DNA from: Gymnorhina tibicen
Lineage: Eukaryota; Chordata; Aves; Passeriformes; Artamidae
DNA: 64,000 nt
Direction: 5' to 3'
Assembly: GCA_013399875.1 (NCBI GenBank)
Contig: VXAZ01018984.1
Coordinates: 8,520,206 to 8,584,205 of the forward strand
Shown here: piece after piece, positions 1-11,210 of the stretch
Layout of the letters: every line of letters starts with the position of its first letter
Position numbering within the stretch: position 1 is the stretch's first letter
The notes under the pieces: model-generated
Seen by the model: only the letters and a program-made list of their open reading frames with translations
The model's database searches: none
Told to the model about the DNA's origin: nothing
Program-made: the position numbers and the translations under genes

Positions 1-947
1 TCCTGTGCCGTCTGTCCAAACCCCTGTGCTGGGCTGCTCCCGACCTGCCGGGCTCTTCGTGCTGCAGCTTGCACCCGCTCCCTCCCTCACCAAGGCAATC
101 TGTTACACACAAGTCTATAGGCAAAGCTGCACCTCTTCTCCCGTGGCATTAATTAATATAAATAACTGCAAGGATCACTCTGAAAGTTTGGCTGTTTACC
201 TGCCAAACCCTCCTTAATTGGTATTCATGGTGAATCTCAAACATTGCTCAAGCACATCACTCAGCAAGCCCTTCCTGCACAGCTGATGGACTGTAATTAA
301 ACCACACCACGACACAGGTTTCTGCATTAACATTCCCTGCCATTAAGGAAAAGGAAATTAAGGCAGGCAGCTAGCTTCAAGAGGTAAGAACAGGGATGAC
401 TGAAGGCATTACTCCTGTAACTTGCTTGACTCTGTCAAGAATGGTAAATATGAAGTCTGATGGTTTTTCCCCTCCTTTTCTCTTCCCATGCATTGCTTCA
501 TTTGAAGAAGCAGAAAGGGCTATGTCAGCCTGGGGTAGAGTAATCCAGTAGTTAGTTGTTAGTAGCTGTGAAGGAATTTGGAAGAACTGGTTTCAATTCT
601 TTGGCAGTTGATTCCTTGCATGTATAAATGTTTATTGCCTCTGGTCACCATCTGTAAAATGAGGCTAATGCCTCACAGCAGGGCTAAGGATGAAGCTGTT
701 CAGTCAGACTGTGATGTTCTGAGCCCCTTCAGATTGATCTCAGTCCCTAAAATGGGCCATGTTTAATGAGATAAGTACATAACCTTAAGCTTCTGAAAAG
801 GTTAATTGTGTTTCCTGGAATGAAGAGGTTTAGTTGCTGTTTCATTGGTTTGGACTCACAAGGTGGAAATGTTTAACCTGTGGCATGGGCTGTGGCATCC
901 ACATAGGTGGTCCTTCTTTTACCTGAAAAGGAGGGAACAAAACAAAT

Positions 948-970
948 ATTCCTAGCTTAGAGCTAGGAAT
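948..970. repeat. perfect 10-bp inverted repeat, 3-nt loop
   Basis: ATTCCTAGCT at 948-957 is the exact reverse complement of AGCTAGGAAT at 961-970, with TAG between. This can form a short cruciform or RNA hairpin. No known element was recognised around it. Confidence 0.85.
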
Positions 971-3143
971 GACCAGGCTCCGATGTGTCTGCTCAGTCAC
1001 TACAAAGGAGTCCAGTAATAACAGACGCTTATTTCCTCTGTTTATGCAATTTACCAAGATTCTAGGGACACTGTAAATAAGGAGTATTTTATTAGTAAAT
1101 ATTACTTTCTCTTTATGAAGAAAAGCACCAATAAAGAAAAACTAAAGAAGGCTTGATTAGCTAAAATAAAGAAGAAATCAGGGTACAAAAAAGACTAATA
1201 AATCCATTTATAACATTAAGAGCTTCAATGGCTAGAGTGGGAACACCAACACTATTAACTTTTCAATCTGAGGAAAGCCACGGGCTTAAAAGCTGTCTTG
1301 ATCACCAAGATGGGGAGTGAACTGCTGTCAGAGAGGACGACAGCTACAGAAGAAGTAACACAAGAAAACATGCTCAGTGTGAAAATGGGCTGATGACAAG
1401 CGAAGATGGTCAACACAGCTGGAGGCAGAACAGGGCTCTAAGAGGAGAGAGAGAGAGAAAAAAAAGGTGACAAGTAAGAGTAAACTTGACCATAGGGTTT
1501 TTGTTGGCTGACAAAGCTGTCCCAACCAAAGTGAATCGGGTGGGTGTAGCTGCCCAGCTGGCTGGATCCTGAACCCCCTGCCAGCCACTCTGTGTCCAAC
1601 CACGTGGCTCCTCCCATGAGAAGAAGTCTTTGGGCTAACTGGACTTAGTGTAGTGGACAGGATGTATGAGGAAGGATGCAATTCAGCACTGAGCATCTTT
1701 CCAAAAGAGGCACAGGAAAAAGAAAAACAGAACAAGACAAACAGAAAAATAAAAGTTCTTCTGTGATACCAGTTCTAGGTGGTTTGGGCTTCACTGTGAC
1801 AAAAGTGTAACAGCTTGCCCTGTCAAAAGCTGACTGCAGCCCCTGCCTCTCAGAAACACATACAGCATATCTAATTTATTGTATTTTTTGGCCACAGAGC
1901 TATCTTGGAACTGGAAATAAGCTGTTAGGCTCTAGATGATATTCACATTAACCTCTTTAGAGAGAGGGTTACTTGGTGCTGAACACCAGCTATACGCTGA
2001 GTGTAAATATTTGCATTAGCTTTACTTTTGGAAGAAAAGCAAAAGTGAAAGTAGCAGTGCAGTAAAAGCACAGCTTGTAGTTCAATGCCTTAGCACACAG
2101 AAAGGTAATGTTATATTAAGTGCTGCTTAATTAAGAATAATTCGACTGTGCATTGTTAATCTGTTCATAATTTATGGGCTAGTTTTTCCATTTTCAAGTA
2201 CCTTTTTGTACTTCACCACCGCAGGTGATATACTCTGCCAGTTTTGCAGTGCCCATTACCTGGCACCTAAGGCATTTCATTAGCATTTAAACAAGACTTA
2301 AGTGCCTGAGTAATTCTGATATAGGCTGTATCTGCATGGCTAGCTGACTACTGCATTTAATTAATTTCCAGACTCCTTCCTTCCTTGTTCAGAGGGAAAA
2401 ATGCAAGCTCTGTCTAAAACCCGGTAGTGGTAGGAAGAACAGGCAGGCCACAGTTCTAGCTGCCGCTGAGGTTTCTTGCTCAACTTACTATCTCTAATTT
2501 CACTATTCATCTTTAATGAAAAGCTTTTTCTCAAAGAGGAGAATATTTGAAAAGTGACCAAGAATGGAGTGATCTTGAGCTAATGAGTTGCCTCTATTTC
2601 TGTGCCCTGTCTCTGGAGGCAAAGGAAAACAGATTCATTTGTTACAAACTGATCACGCCACAGCGAAGTGATGACGGACCTAAAGCTGAGACTGCCAGCT
2701 TTGAGATGGGAGTGGCACTGGCCTTGCTGCAGTGGGTGGGTATGGTGCAGATTGCATGCAGGCTTGCCAGGGCTGAAACCTGCTGCAACACCAACCAGCA
2801 ACAGTCTCTCTGCGAGTCCTTCAGTCATGATGAATTATTGTAATACTGTCTTGAGATGCTGCATGTGCAAGCTACTCCTCCAAGAGGAAAAGCTGAAGGC
2901 TTTGGGAGAACTCAAGTGGAAAAGGATGTTTTTCACTAACATGGCAAAGTGAAAAATCAAGCAGGACCACAGGCTGTGTGCTCTGGTGAGCTGAGAGCAG
3001 ATTGCTGCCCAAGCAGTCAGCACAGGGACACGCTGACAGTGGAGATATCACATGAGTCACACTGGGGAGTGGGGTCCTGGAGCTCTTTCTAATCTAATAA
3101 ACAAAACAGCATGAGAGTGACCTACAGCCCTTGTGACACAATA

Positions 3144-3221
3144 AAAAATCCCTGTGTTGGGTAATTTTTACCTCCATGAATTAAAATCATGTGAGAGTCT
3201 GTTTGTGTAACAGGGATTTTT
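3144..3221. repeat. 12-bp inverted repeat enclosing 54 nt
   Basis: AAAAATCCCTGT at 3144-3155 and ACAGGGATTTTT at 3210-3221 are exact reverse complements. They bound an AT-rich 54-nt interior with no coding content. The layout resembles terminal inverted repeats of a very short non-autonomous element, but no target-site duplication is evident, so this may be chance. Confidence 0.75.
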
Positions 3222-4426
3222 AGTTTTGCCTGATTGGAGAGACTTAATAGGAAAAGGGCAGACTAAAGAAGAAAGGTTTCTGAAACAGTGGTTTAGTTAT
3301 AGTAGTGGGGGGTTTAGCTGCTTTTCTTTTTGGGATGCTGTTTAAGGTGCATTTGTCCTAGTCATGGCGAGTGAAAAGACACACAGCTCAGTGGGACACT
3401 GTTAAAATACCCTTGTTGAGGTTCACTGAGCCAGGGCTCAGAGGACTGGACAGGCCCTGGTTTCATGCACACCCAGGCACCTAGGGCATGGGTCTACCAA
3501 CCCCGCATCAGCTCCAGCCTGAGGGCTCCCATTTGGGGTAGCCTGTGAGGGCAATGGGCACAGCAGGGCCAAACTCAGGCTCAAGGCTATGCAGGTGACA
3601 ATAGAAGCAAGGGACGGTGCTCTGGGGCCAGAGGGGTGAGGCAGGGTTGTCCATTATGAGGACTGTGTGCTGTGTTGGATGGTGATAAATAAGAATTTTA
3701 AGCTTTCTTCTGCACTCCTTCTCCAAAGTAAATCTGTGCTTGAAGAGGGGACTGAAATCCTTTGAATTATACTGATAATGGTACACTTAACTAGATACAC
3801 ATTCCTTTCACAGCGATTTTTACTTGTAGTGACTTCTTGCATGTGAAGCTTGGCAGGAACCTCAAGCCTCCCCAAGCTGTGAGGTGCAGCTGACCGTGAC
3901 TCTGAAGCGCCGCTGTTTCATCTTCACCCCGCTCCTGCCTCTCCCAAGGCAGTGACAGTGGTTGGCGCTGGCAGGCCCGGCAGGGCTCTCCCAGCCAGCC
4001 TGCCCCGCTCCAGGCTCGCGGATTCCCAGCTGGACAGTCTCCGTGTTAAATAATTAGTCCTATAACAATCTGATCAAGCATCACCTTAGAACCTGGTTCA
4101 TTTCATGCACCCACTCCTCCAGCGAGGCTGTGCCAGAAACCTTAATTTCTGGCGGATCCCTTCTAATTTCGGAGCTCAATTTATGCATGGCTACTCTACA
4201 CCTGTTTGTTCTTGTGCCAGCCTTCTCTGTCAGCTCGAACAGCTCTTCTGCCTCCCTGCCGCTCCCCACTTTGATGTCCTCAGGGGGCGAGCGCATCCCT
4301 GTCATTCCTCACGCTACTCCACATTAAATCAACCAAACTCCCTCTGTCCGTAGGGTCTCCTGCTCAGCCTCAGGTTGCCCCCGCAGCTTCCCCCATCCCT
4401 GCCCGGCATTGCAGGCCCTTCCCTCA

Positions 4427-4435
4427 GGGCGGGGG
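4427..4435 (+). promoter_or_regulatory. GC box (Sp1/KLF-type)
   Basis: GGGCGGGGG matches the GC-box consensus, inside the CpG island and about 0.3 kb upstream of the proposed exon 1. Binding is inferred from the motif only. Confidence 0.45.
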
Positions 4436-4673
4436 CCGGAGAGGCACACGGGGAGCGGCCCCTTCCCGCTCGCCCTTGCGCTTCACAGGTGCGCCTGGAG
4501 CTGCGTGTGCGTAAATCAAAGCGGGGTGAAAGTGCGCGTTTCCCTGTCAAAAACAAAACAAATCAAGCAACACAGCAAACCTGGGCACCGCGCGGGCTCG
4601 GCGCCCCTGCGCCTTTCCGGCCCCGACCCCGCTCCGCGGCCCCGTCCCCGTCCCGTGGCGGCCGGGCAAGGCT

Positions 4674-4698
4674 GGGCCGGGCCGGGCCGGGGCAGGGG
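4674..4698 (+). promoter_or_regulatory. G-quadruplex-forming run upstream of exon 1
   Basis: Five G tracts of 3-4 bases are separated by two-base loops: GGG CC GGG CC GGG CC GGGG CA GGGG. Four such tracts with loops this short fit the strict intramolecular G-quadruplex rule. The run lies on the gene-sense strand, just upstream of the proposed exon 1. Confidence 0.75.
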
Positions 4699-4712
4699 AG
4701 GAGCGGCGGGAG

Positions 4713-4720
4713 ACGGAAGT
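4713..4720 (+). promoter_or_regulatory. ETS-type site (ACGGAAGT)
   Basis: ACGGAAGT fits the ETS family core (GGAA with 3' GT), in the CpG island about 85-90 bases upstream of the exon 1 donor. Such sites often lie near transcription starts of island promoters, which is one reason the start is placed here. No binding evidence is available. Confidence 0.4.
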
Positions 4721-4804
4721 GAAAACAAGAGCGGGGGGACGGAGCTGCCGCCTCGCAGACGCGCCGCGCTGTCCTCGCCACTCCGTGCTGAGCCGCACCG
4801 CCGG
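4715..4804 (+). other. PDLIM5: probable PDLIM5 exon 1 (5' untranslated)
   Basis: The end is defined by a strong donor: CCGG|GTGAGT, with the GT at 4805-4806, inside the CpG island. The next acceptor that leads into the PDLIM5 start codon is at 7589-7590. The exon would be wholly non-coding, because the start codon lies in exon 2. The 5' boundary is a guess from the ETS site and the GC-rich promoter context; the true start could be tens to hundreds of bases away. Other first exons may exist. Confidence 0.5.
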
Positions 4805-5808
4805 GTGAGTGCCGGGGCGGCGGAAAGCGAAAATTAAAAAAAAAAAAAAGGTGGGGGGAACTGGGCAAAAAGTCAGTAGGCTCGGCGAGGTTTGTAAAGC
4901 TCCTCAGCGCTTATTTTCTTTTCATTTAATTTCTGTAAGCGGGGCGCGCAGCTTGTCGCGGTTGCGGAGCGCCCGGCCGGGGTGNCTCCTCGCCCTCAGC
5001 CGAGCGCTGCCGTGCCCGGAGGGCTGCTCGGGCGCGGGGCTCTGGTGTGCCCCGCTGCCCGGGCTTTGTGGCACCCGCGGGGCTGCACGCCGGCTGACCC
5101 TGGAGTGGCTGGGGCTGTGGGAGCGCCTGGAGGCGAGACCGAGCGCTCCTGGGGGGCGTCTGGTCCCCAGCCTGCGGCGGCCATGGGGCTCCTCGTCCTG
5201 GGGAGGTGGGCAAAGGGGTGCCGGGGGCGTACGGGGGCTTTTGCTGGCTCTGCCCCCGCCGCTTCCTCCGGCACTGCCGCCCCGGGGGCAGGAAGGCCCC
5301 GCTGGCCGCTGCGGGGCCGGGCGGCTCTGTGCCCTGGCCGGCAGTGCTGCGGGCCGGCGTTCCTGCCGGGGATTTGAAATTCCCCCTTCCAGACGCAGGT
5401 CCACCAAGCGTTTGATCGTGTAAAGGAAAGTTGCGCAGTTTCGCCCTTAAGCTGGTTTGTTTGCACAGTGCTTCCCACGTGAAGCGAGGTTGGTGGTATG
5501 CAGTGTTTTCCTTTAGCTGTTGGCCTGGCACATTTTAAGAAATTTGTTAAATAAAACTTTGAAGGGGTCTTCTTTGTCTGCCTTTCCTTCCTGGTGTATC
5601 TGTCAGGCTGGAGATGAACACGTATCATCAGAATTAAGGGGGTGAGAAAGGAAAGATGAGTGATGCTGAGTGGGATGCACGGTATTTCAGCGTGCAGTCT
5701 CTTCCCTCCTATTTCTAGTTGCTACAAATGAAAAAGAATGGTATCCATTCCTAATATAATTTTAATCTTTTCCCTGGATCTGTAATTGTAACTAGCTGTT
5801 GCTCAGTT

Positions 5809-5824
5809 AAAAAAAAAAAAAAAA
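5809..5824 (+). repeat. A16 homopolymer
   Basis: There are sixteen consecutive A residues. No source element with a matching body was recognised upstream, so this is listed as a simple repeat rather than a retrocopy tail. Confidence 0.9.
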
Positions 5825-5939
5825 GCCACACAAGTGCTTTAGTTTCTCTTGACAGGTAAAGCCTTCTCACCTGTGTGGAACAAGTGCACTGTGTGCTGGT
5901 CATTAGATGTGGCTTGCTTTTCTGCAGTCTCATAATTTA

Positions 5940-5955
5940 CAGTGACCTGTCACTG
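5940..5955. repeat. 7-bp inverted repeat with 2-nt spacer
   Basis: CAGTGAC and GTCACTG flank CT, giving a 16-base near-palindrome. It contains a TGACCT nuclear-receptor-type half site. Short palindromes like this occur by chance, and no function is claimed. Confidence 0.7.
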
Positions 5956-7590
5956 CAGTTGATTTCATTTAACAGGAGTGAAAAGAATTTGTATTTTTAT
6001 GCACAAAGAAATCTGTGACTAATTCAGATCCTCTTTTTAAAAGAATTCTGTGCACGGGGCAGTTAAACAGCTTAGTTCTTGCTTTAGTGGTGAGCAAGCC
6101 CCCTAAGAATCCTAGCACAAACTTGGCAGGGGCTTTTCTTCCTCTTTAGCCACAGGAGAGCTCAGTCTTGTGTTTCCCCTTCTGTACATTGGTGGTTGTT
6201 GAGGCTTTTAAGGGTTGGTTGAGTCAGTGCCTGGGGTCAGAGCTGCCCCTTTGCTGGATGCCAGCAGGCAGGGGCAGGTTGGGAATGGCCCAGTTATCCA
6301 GGCACCTCTGGTACAAGCTCCAAATTCTGCTTCCTAGTATATATTTATTGTGTGGTGCCTAATGCTAGTAGCCCTGCTCTGGTTACCTGAGCAGCCGTCG
6401 GTGTGAATAAAGTTAACTGTTTGAATTAGAAACTAATCTGAGCAGTGGATCTCTGCTGCTCTGGGAGGTGAACTCAGAAACGTGTGTTGTGGATGGCTCT
6501 CTTGAGGAGTGACATCCCTGCACCGATGGGGGCTGTGCGACAGCCCAGCTCTCATGGTCCTTGTGGGTGGGCTGCATTTGGAAAAATCCACTGTCTCCGA
6601 GAAACTAACGTGGCCCCCCTGCAGTGTATGAACAGCTAAAACGGGGCTTTTCAGAGTTTGGTGGGGTTTGCAGTCGCCTGCTGCTGCTTGGCTGAAGGTC
6701 CACCTTAAATGTCCCTATATGAGTATGGAATCTGGCTGTGCCCCGGTGTAGTCTTACACCAGCCCGCCCTGGTGTGCTCCTGCCGGGCTTCAACTATACA
6801 AAAATAGACGGCATCCACTACCTAAGATGTCATTGTAACATTACTTATCTGAGGTGGAACTGAAGCCTTTATCTTTGACACTGAACAGCACTTAAGTATC
6901 TCAGTTGCCTTTTAAAGGTAATTTGTTGCCCACATTTGGGGAGAGGGTGATGCTTGGGTTTTAGTTCCTCGGCATTGAGTTGTGGCTGTGGATATTTTGC
7001 TTTAGTTCACAGCTTTCATTTTGAGGGTTGGTTTTAATATCTGTCTTGTCTGTGACATTGTTCTGCCGTCATGAAGCTATGCTATAAATATAAAAGAAGT
7101 CACAGGGATTTTATTTTCTTCTGATTAACTGCGAAGTTGTGATGCTTTGACATTGTTGTGTTTAGAAATAAGCTTTGAGCTGATGACATGGTAGCATATG
7201 ATATTAATTTTGTTAGAAATGAATGTGCCAGTAGTGCTAATGTCTTCCATACTTGGCTATCAATTCATGCTTGTCTCAATGCTGACTTTTTTTAAGCTGA
7301 GCTTTAATGGTGGGTGTTTTTACTCCCCCTGCCCCGCACAGTGTTTTGTTGGTAAAAAGTAGTTGTCAAACATTTTGGCAGCAGCAGTTCTCCAAGTTCT
7401 GTTTCTTCCTAAGCTATGGAGGGAAACAACATATGAGGAATAAAAGCACAAGTCATGACAGACCTGGTGTGGGTTTTTTGGCTGTTTTGGGGGGAGGGGA
7501 ATACAGCCAAAGAAAGAAGGCTTTCAGAGTTGCAGACAGTGCCTTTTGTTTTTATCATCTTTAAATTAAAACTCTAATCCTCTTCTGCAG

Positions 7591-7630
7591 GCATCAGTTC
7601 TTTGGATTTGGTCCTTGAATACTAAACATC
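7591..7630 (+). other. PDLIM5: PDLIM5 exon 2, 5' untranslated part
   Basis: The exon begins after the acceptor AG at 7589-7590 and runs 40 bases to the start codon. An in-frame TGA at 7616-7618 closes the frame just upstream of the ATG. This rules out an N-terminal extension from exon 1 and fixes 7631 as the start. The bases before the ATG (ATC, with A at -3) give an adequate Kozak context. Confidence 0.85.
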
Positions 7631-7726
7631 ATGAGCAACTACAGCGTGTCTTTGGTCGGGCCGGCTCCCTGGGGTTTCAGGCTTCAAGGGGGCAAGGATT
7701 TCAATGTGCCTCTGTCTATCTCTCGA
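7631..7726 (+). CDS. PDLIM5: PDLIM5 coding exon 2: PDZ domain, N-terminal part
   Basis: This exon encodes residues 1-32, from the initiator Met to Ser-Arg, and ends in phase 0 at a consensus donor (CGA|GTAAGT). It contains the PDZ carboxylate-binding loop as PWGF at residues 13-16, followed by FRLQGGKDF, typical of the PDZ-LIM family. The PDZ of PDLIM5 binds C-terminal peptides such as that of alpha-actinin at Z-discs and actin filaments (family knowledge). Relative to the mammalian protein as I recall it, residues 26 (Val for Met), 29 (Ser for Thr) and 32 (Arg for Ser) differ; all look conservative or are positions variable in the family. The coding sequence continues at 46559 after a 38.8-kb intron. 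Orthology rests on recognition of the peptide. Confidence 0.93.
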
Positions 7727-8184
7727 GTAAGTGCATTTGCTTCTTTTCCTGCATGTGGATATCTGTTATGCTGTGGCCAACCCACAATCTTCAGACAAAG
7801 CCATTAATTACAGACACTGGGGCTCAACTTGCCCTGTGGCATGGACGACTGTTGGGGGTCAGGGAGGGAGGGATAGAGCCGGGAAAATACATCTTTATTG
7901 TATGAAGACTCCAAGAAAATTAGCTTAGGAAGGATTTGTTCATTTGAAATAGTTGTTTTATCTGCATTTGTTTATTCAAATAACAAAAGAAACTACCCTT
8001 GAATTCCCTTCCCTGCTCCCATCCAGAAAACAGAGATGCAGAGGTTGGAGGCTGACAGGAAACAAGCAATTTACTTTGCTGGGCTGAGCCTGTGCAGTTC
8101 AAATGGGAAGCAGTGGGGAAAACTCACTTGTGTTACCCTTGTTTATTCAGCAGCTCTTAGCTGCTTGAGGATCTTGTGGTGTTG

Positions 8185-8212
8185 TTATTACAAATCCTAC
8201 CATTTGTAATAA
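8185..8212. repeat. perfect 11-bp inverted repeat, 6-nt loop
   Basis: TTATTACAAAT at 8185-8195 pairs exactly with ATTTGTAATAA at 8202-8212 around CCTACC. The arms are AT-rich, so folding is modest. No transposon context was recognised. Confidence 0.85.
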
Positions 8213-11136
8213 AAAGGTACTTAAACGACAGTAGTTGTAAATAGCAGTTCATCAATATGTGCCTGAGTGAACATGCCAGTTTTTCATGAGTGTTTTATAG
8301 AGTATGTGCTCTGAACTGGTATTCAAAGGATTTGAGGAACTAAGTCAAAACAAATATGATCTTTGTACCCAGCACTGGCTAACTAGTTTCCTACTTTAAA
8401 ACTGTGTTTTCAGGGAAGGCTTATCTTTCAGTGTGGGCTGAGTTTCAAAGCCTTTTTCAGATGGCTGAAGCACTTTGCACATAAAATATAGGGACAAACT
8501 CTGCAGTATTGAATTTCTAGGATCACTGGAATTCTCTGGGTGAAGGGACTGGCTTTTGATGGCTCTGTACCCTGACACCTTTAAATCTGATTCGCCATGT
8601 GGAATCATTTATATACAAATGGCCCCTTCTCTGTCAACAGCTCTCCTCTCCCTCCTGCATTTTCATGGAGTTTAGTGACAAAGATGAATTATTTTTTACA
8701 CCTGTTGGGTCTGCAGAATTGATACTGCTCTGGGAGATGGAGCAGGTTTCTATTTGGGTTTATGCATCATGGCGATATTTTTAGCTAATCTTAACTAGTG
8801 TTTCAAACCCTTCCAGTTCATTTAGTCTTGGCTTATCTTATCCACTGGTGGATTATGCTGGTGAAATTAAAGTACAGTTTGGCTCTGAAAAATTCTTTTT
8901 ATATGGCTAAAATAGACTGGAGAGCTGTAGAAATGCCTGTGTACTGATTAGGACAATTAATATCTGAGACAAAAAGGGGTTGAAAAGCAGTTTATTCCTG
9001 AATTCCAGGGACTTGAAGGCTGAACTATAATTCAGTTTCTTGTTCAGTAGCTGGTTACTTGTAGACTAATGAGAAATTTGAACTGGGGATGTGGATAGCA
9101 CTCTACTGATTTGATGGTCCAAGAGCTTTCATGACAAGGATTTACGAAGGAACAGGAGCTTGCCTGCATAGGGTCGTTGTGCGTGAGACTGACGAGCAGT
9201 TAAGCACTACAGGCAGTAAGCCATGTGAAACAACCAGTTTCAGGAAAGGGTAATACTTTTTTTGTAGAGGCCTCTGTTATCCTGGAGATGCAGAGTGCAG
9301 TCCTGCTGTAAGCAGGCTTCCCATCTAAAAGAGGAAACATATGTTGGAATTAGCCTAGACTACAGCTTTATTGCAGGAGTCAAATACGCTGTCTCACGGA
9401 GTAGCCTGGAGGAATTGGCCTAAATAGCTACCTATAAAAGCCTCAGTTATGGGATTCCCTGATGACAAATGTCAGTGCCCACAAGAGCAGAACATAATGA
9501 AAGATGGGGACTGATGTGGTTTAGGAACTTTAATTTGTGCGTGGGCAGGGAAGCACAATCTCCACTTCACCTATTATACCTCAGCACAGCTCCTCAGCTG
9601 CGCTGTTTCTTCCTACTTGTAGTTAAGAGTATGCAAGTATTAGACTGCCTGGTGCCTTTTTTCTACTTCCCCCCCTCCTTTGGATCAAAAAAATTGTTTT
9701 GTTCTGGTATGCCAATCCAGCTTTGGCCCGATAGTTTTTACTGGAAAAATTCTACACCCGTGTTCCTGGTATGCTAGAACAGCATGTACAATTCACCTCC
9801 CAAGCCCTTCTTTTCCTGATGTAGCATAAATTCCTTCCTGTATCTGAAGGCTGCTAATTAAATTATTTTAACAAAACAGTAATAAGACAGCATAATTATG
9901 TTCCTTGGCAGGGAGGACTATTTGGTTTTGTTTGGTTTTTAATTTGTCCTCTAGATGCTGAAGATGAATGCTGGGCTGCTGAGGGCTAATTTCCTGCTTT
10001 AGTTTAAACTCCTTGAAATTCAGTTTAAATAAAGTGTAGTCTATGGAGCTCAGAAAATACACTGGTTTCTAAAGCTGTTTATCTGAAAAGTTAATCTCTT
10101 CACTAATGATTTGAATAAATTAAGATCTCCCAGTTCCTTGGATAAAGTTTCTAGTAAGTCACTTGAGTTTGTACAGGATACAGTTTAAATGGGCGCATTC
10201 CTTAGTGCCTCTGTAGGGTAAAATGAGCCTATTTTGTGTCCTTCAGTTGAAATTCTTATGGTCAGCTAAGGTTAACATTAGCTCAGGGGTAGGATTTGAT
10301 TTTTCCTAAACTAGTATATTGCAGGCTAGTTGGAACATCATCACCAATAGCAACAGTTATTGCAGGGTTGTGTCAGTCACTTTATATAGCTGAGTGCTGT
10401 AAAGCTGCTGTGTATAATTATACAGCTGTACACGTTTCATGGGAAGTAATAAATGTGATGTTGGGCTTGCCATGATGGGATAGTTATTTCGTATATCACT
10501 ATAAGTATATGCTGCATATGCACATAGTTACGTATACATACATGACATATGTAAAATGTATATTTAGTATATATGTCCGTACAACACAAACACATGCGGA
10601 ACTTGATATGCGAACTTGTATCTGGCTGGAGTTCAACAGGGTGGCTTTTCCCAGTCCTCCTCCCTGCCTGGTGAAGGTACTTGTCTGAGCCCTGCAGAGT
10701 GCCATTGCACAGGTCAGGAATTTAACACTGGGAAGCTGATGCAGGGCGGGAGCAGTGGTGGGAGCGTGATGGCTGGTATGGTTCCCATGAAGGAAGGGCC
10801 CGTGGGAAGGAAGTTGCTCTGAAAGTAATAAGGGATAAAGGGTGGGTTGAGGTTTATTAACAGCCAAGTGTTAAAGTGGCTGAGGCTGCCACATGTAAGC
10901 GTACTGTAGGGCTTCCAGGTAGTTAATTCTGAGGTGGCATTTGTGTAACAAGAGATTGCAAACTGTGAGCAGTTAGCCTGCGGTGAAGAAGGTGGAAATT
11001 ACTTGAGACCCGGTATGCAAACTTGGATATTTCTGGGTTGCTGTTCTTACTGTTTCCTCATGGCGGGTTATGTTAATTAAGGAAGCAACTGTTGTCCTCC
11101 TTATTCCTTCAAGACCTATGCTATGATGCAAAAATT

Positions 11137-11210
11137 AAAAAAAAAAAAAAAAAAAAAAAGGAAANNNNNNNNNNNNNNNNNNNNNAAAAAAAAAAAAAAA
11201 AAAAAGGAAA
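11137..11210. repeat. poly-A tract interrupted by an assembly gap (N at 11165-11185)
   Basis: A 23-A run at 11137-11159 followed by GGAAA meets 21 N bases. After the gap comes a 20-A run at 11186-11205 followed again by GGAAA. The true length and content are unknown. The matching flanks suggest either a short tandem repeat or the same locus read twice at the two contig ends. Confidence 0.9.

Larger units (their letters stand above)
1..4370. other. upstream flank of PDLIM5, no gene recognised
   Basis: I see no recognisable exon, RNA gene or interspersed repeat in this stretch. The frames present are short, start and stop at random, and match no family I know. It does hold two perfect inverted repeats, at 948-970 and 3144-3221. 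A GC-richer run with scattered CpGs begins near 3890 and leads up to the CpG island. In other vertebrates HPGDS and SMARCAD1 lie upstream of PDLIM5; no exon of either was recognised. Confidence 0.6.
4375..5410. promoter_or_regulatory. PDLIM5: CpG island / PDLIM5 promoter region
   Basis: Base composition switches sharply to GC-rich with many CpG dinucleotides from about 4375 to 5410, against an AT-rich and CpG-poor background. The island contains a GC box at 4427-4435, an ETS-type site at 4713-4720, a run of GGG tracts at 4674-4698 and a strong 5' splice site at 4805. There is no convincing TATA box, as expected for an island promoter with dispersed starts. The long frames crossing it in several registers on both strands are by-products of its GC content. 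One unresolved base (N) sits at 4985. Confidence 0.85.
4805..7590 (+). other. PDLIM5: PDLIM5 intron 1
   Basis: This runs from the GTGAGT donor to the pyrimidine-rich acceptor (cctcttctgcag). Its first 600 bases belong to the CpG island and may hold regulatory sites. Beyond that it is ordinary AT-rich intron with a 14-A run at 4836-4849, a 16-A run at 5809-5824 and a small palindrome at 5940-5955. I see no other exon or transposon in it. Confidence 0.6.

Noticed and set aside
1090..1200. A-rich stretch with AATAAA, considered as the 3' end of an upstream gene
   Set aside because: No upstream coding exon or 3' UTR of a known neighbour could be recognised, and AATAAA is frequent in AT-rich DNA.
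4809..5628. Long frames on both strands in the CpG island (up to about 210 codons)
   Set aside because: They overlap in several registers on both strands, cross an N, have compositionally biased Pro/Gly/Arg/Ala content and match no family. This is the usual effect of GC-rich DNA with few stops.
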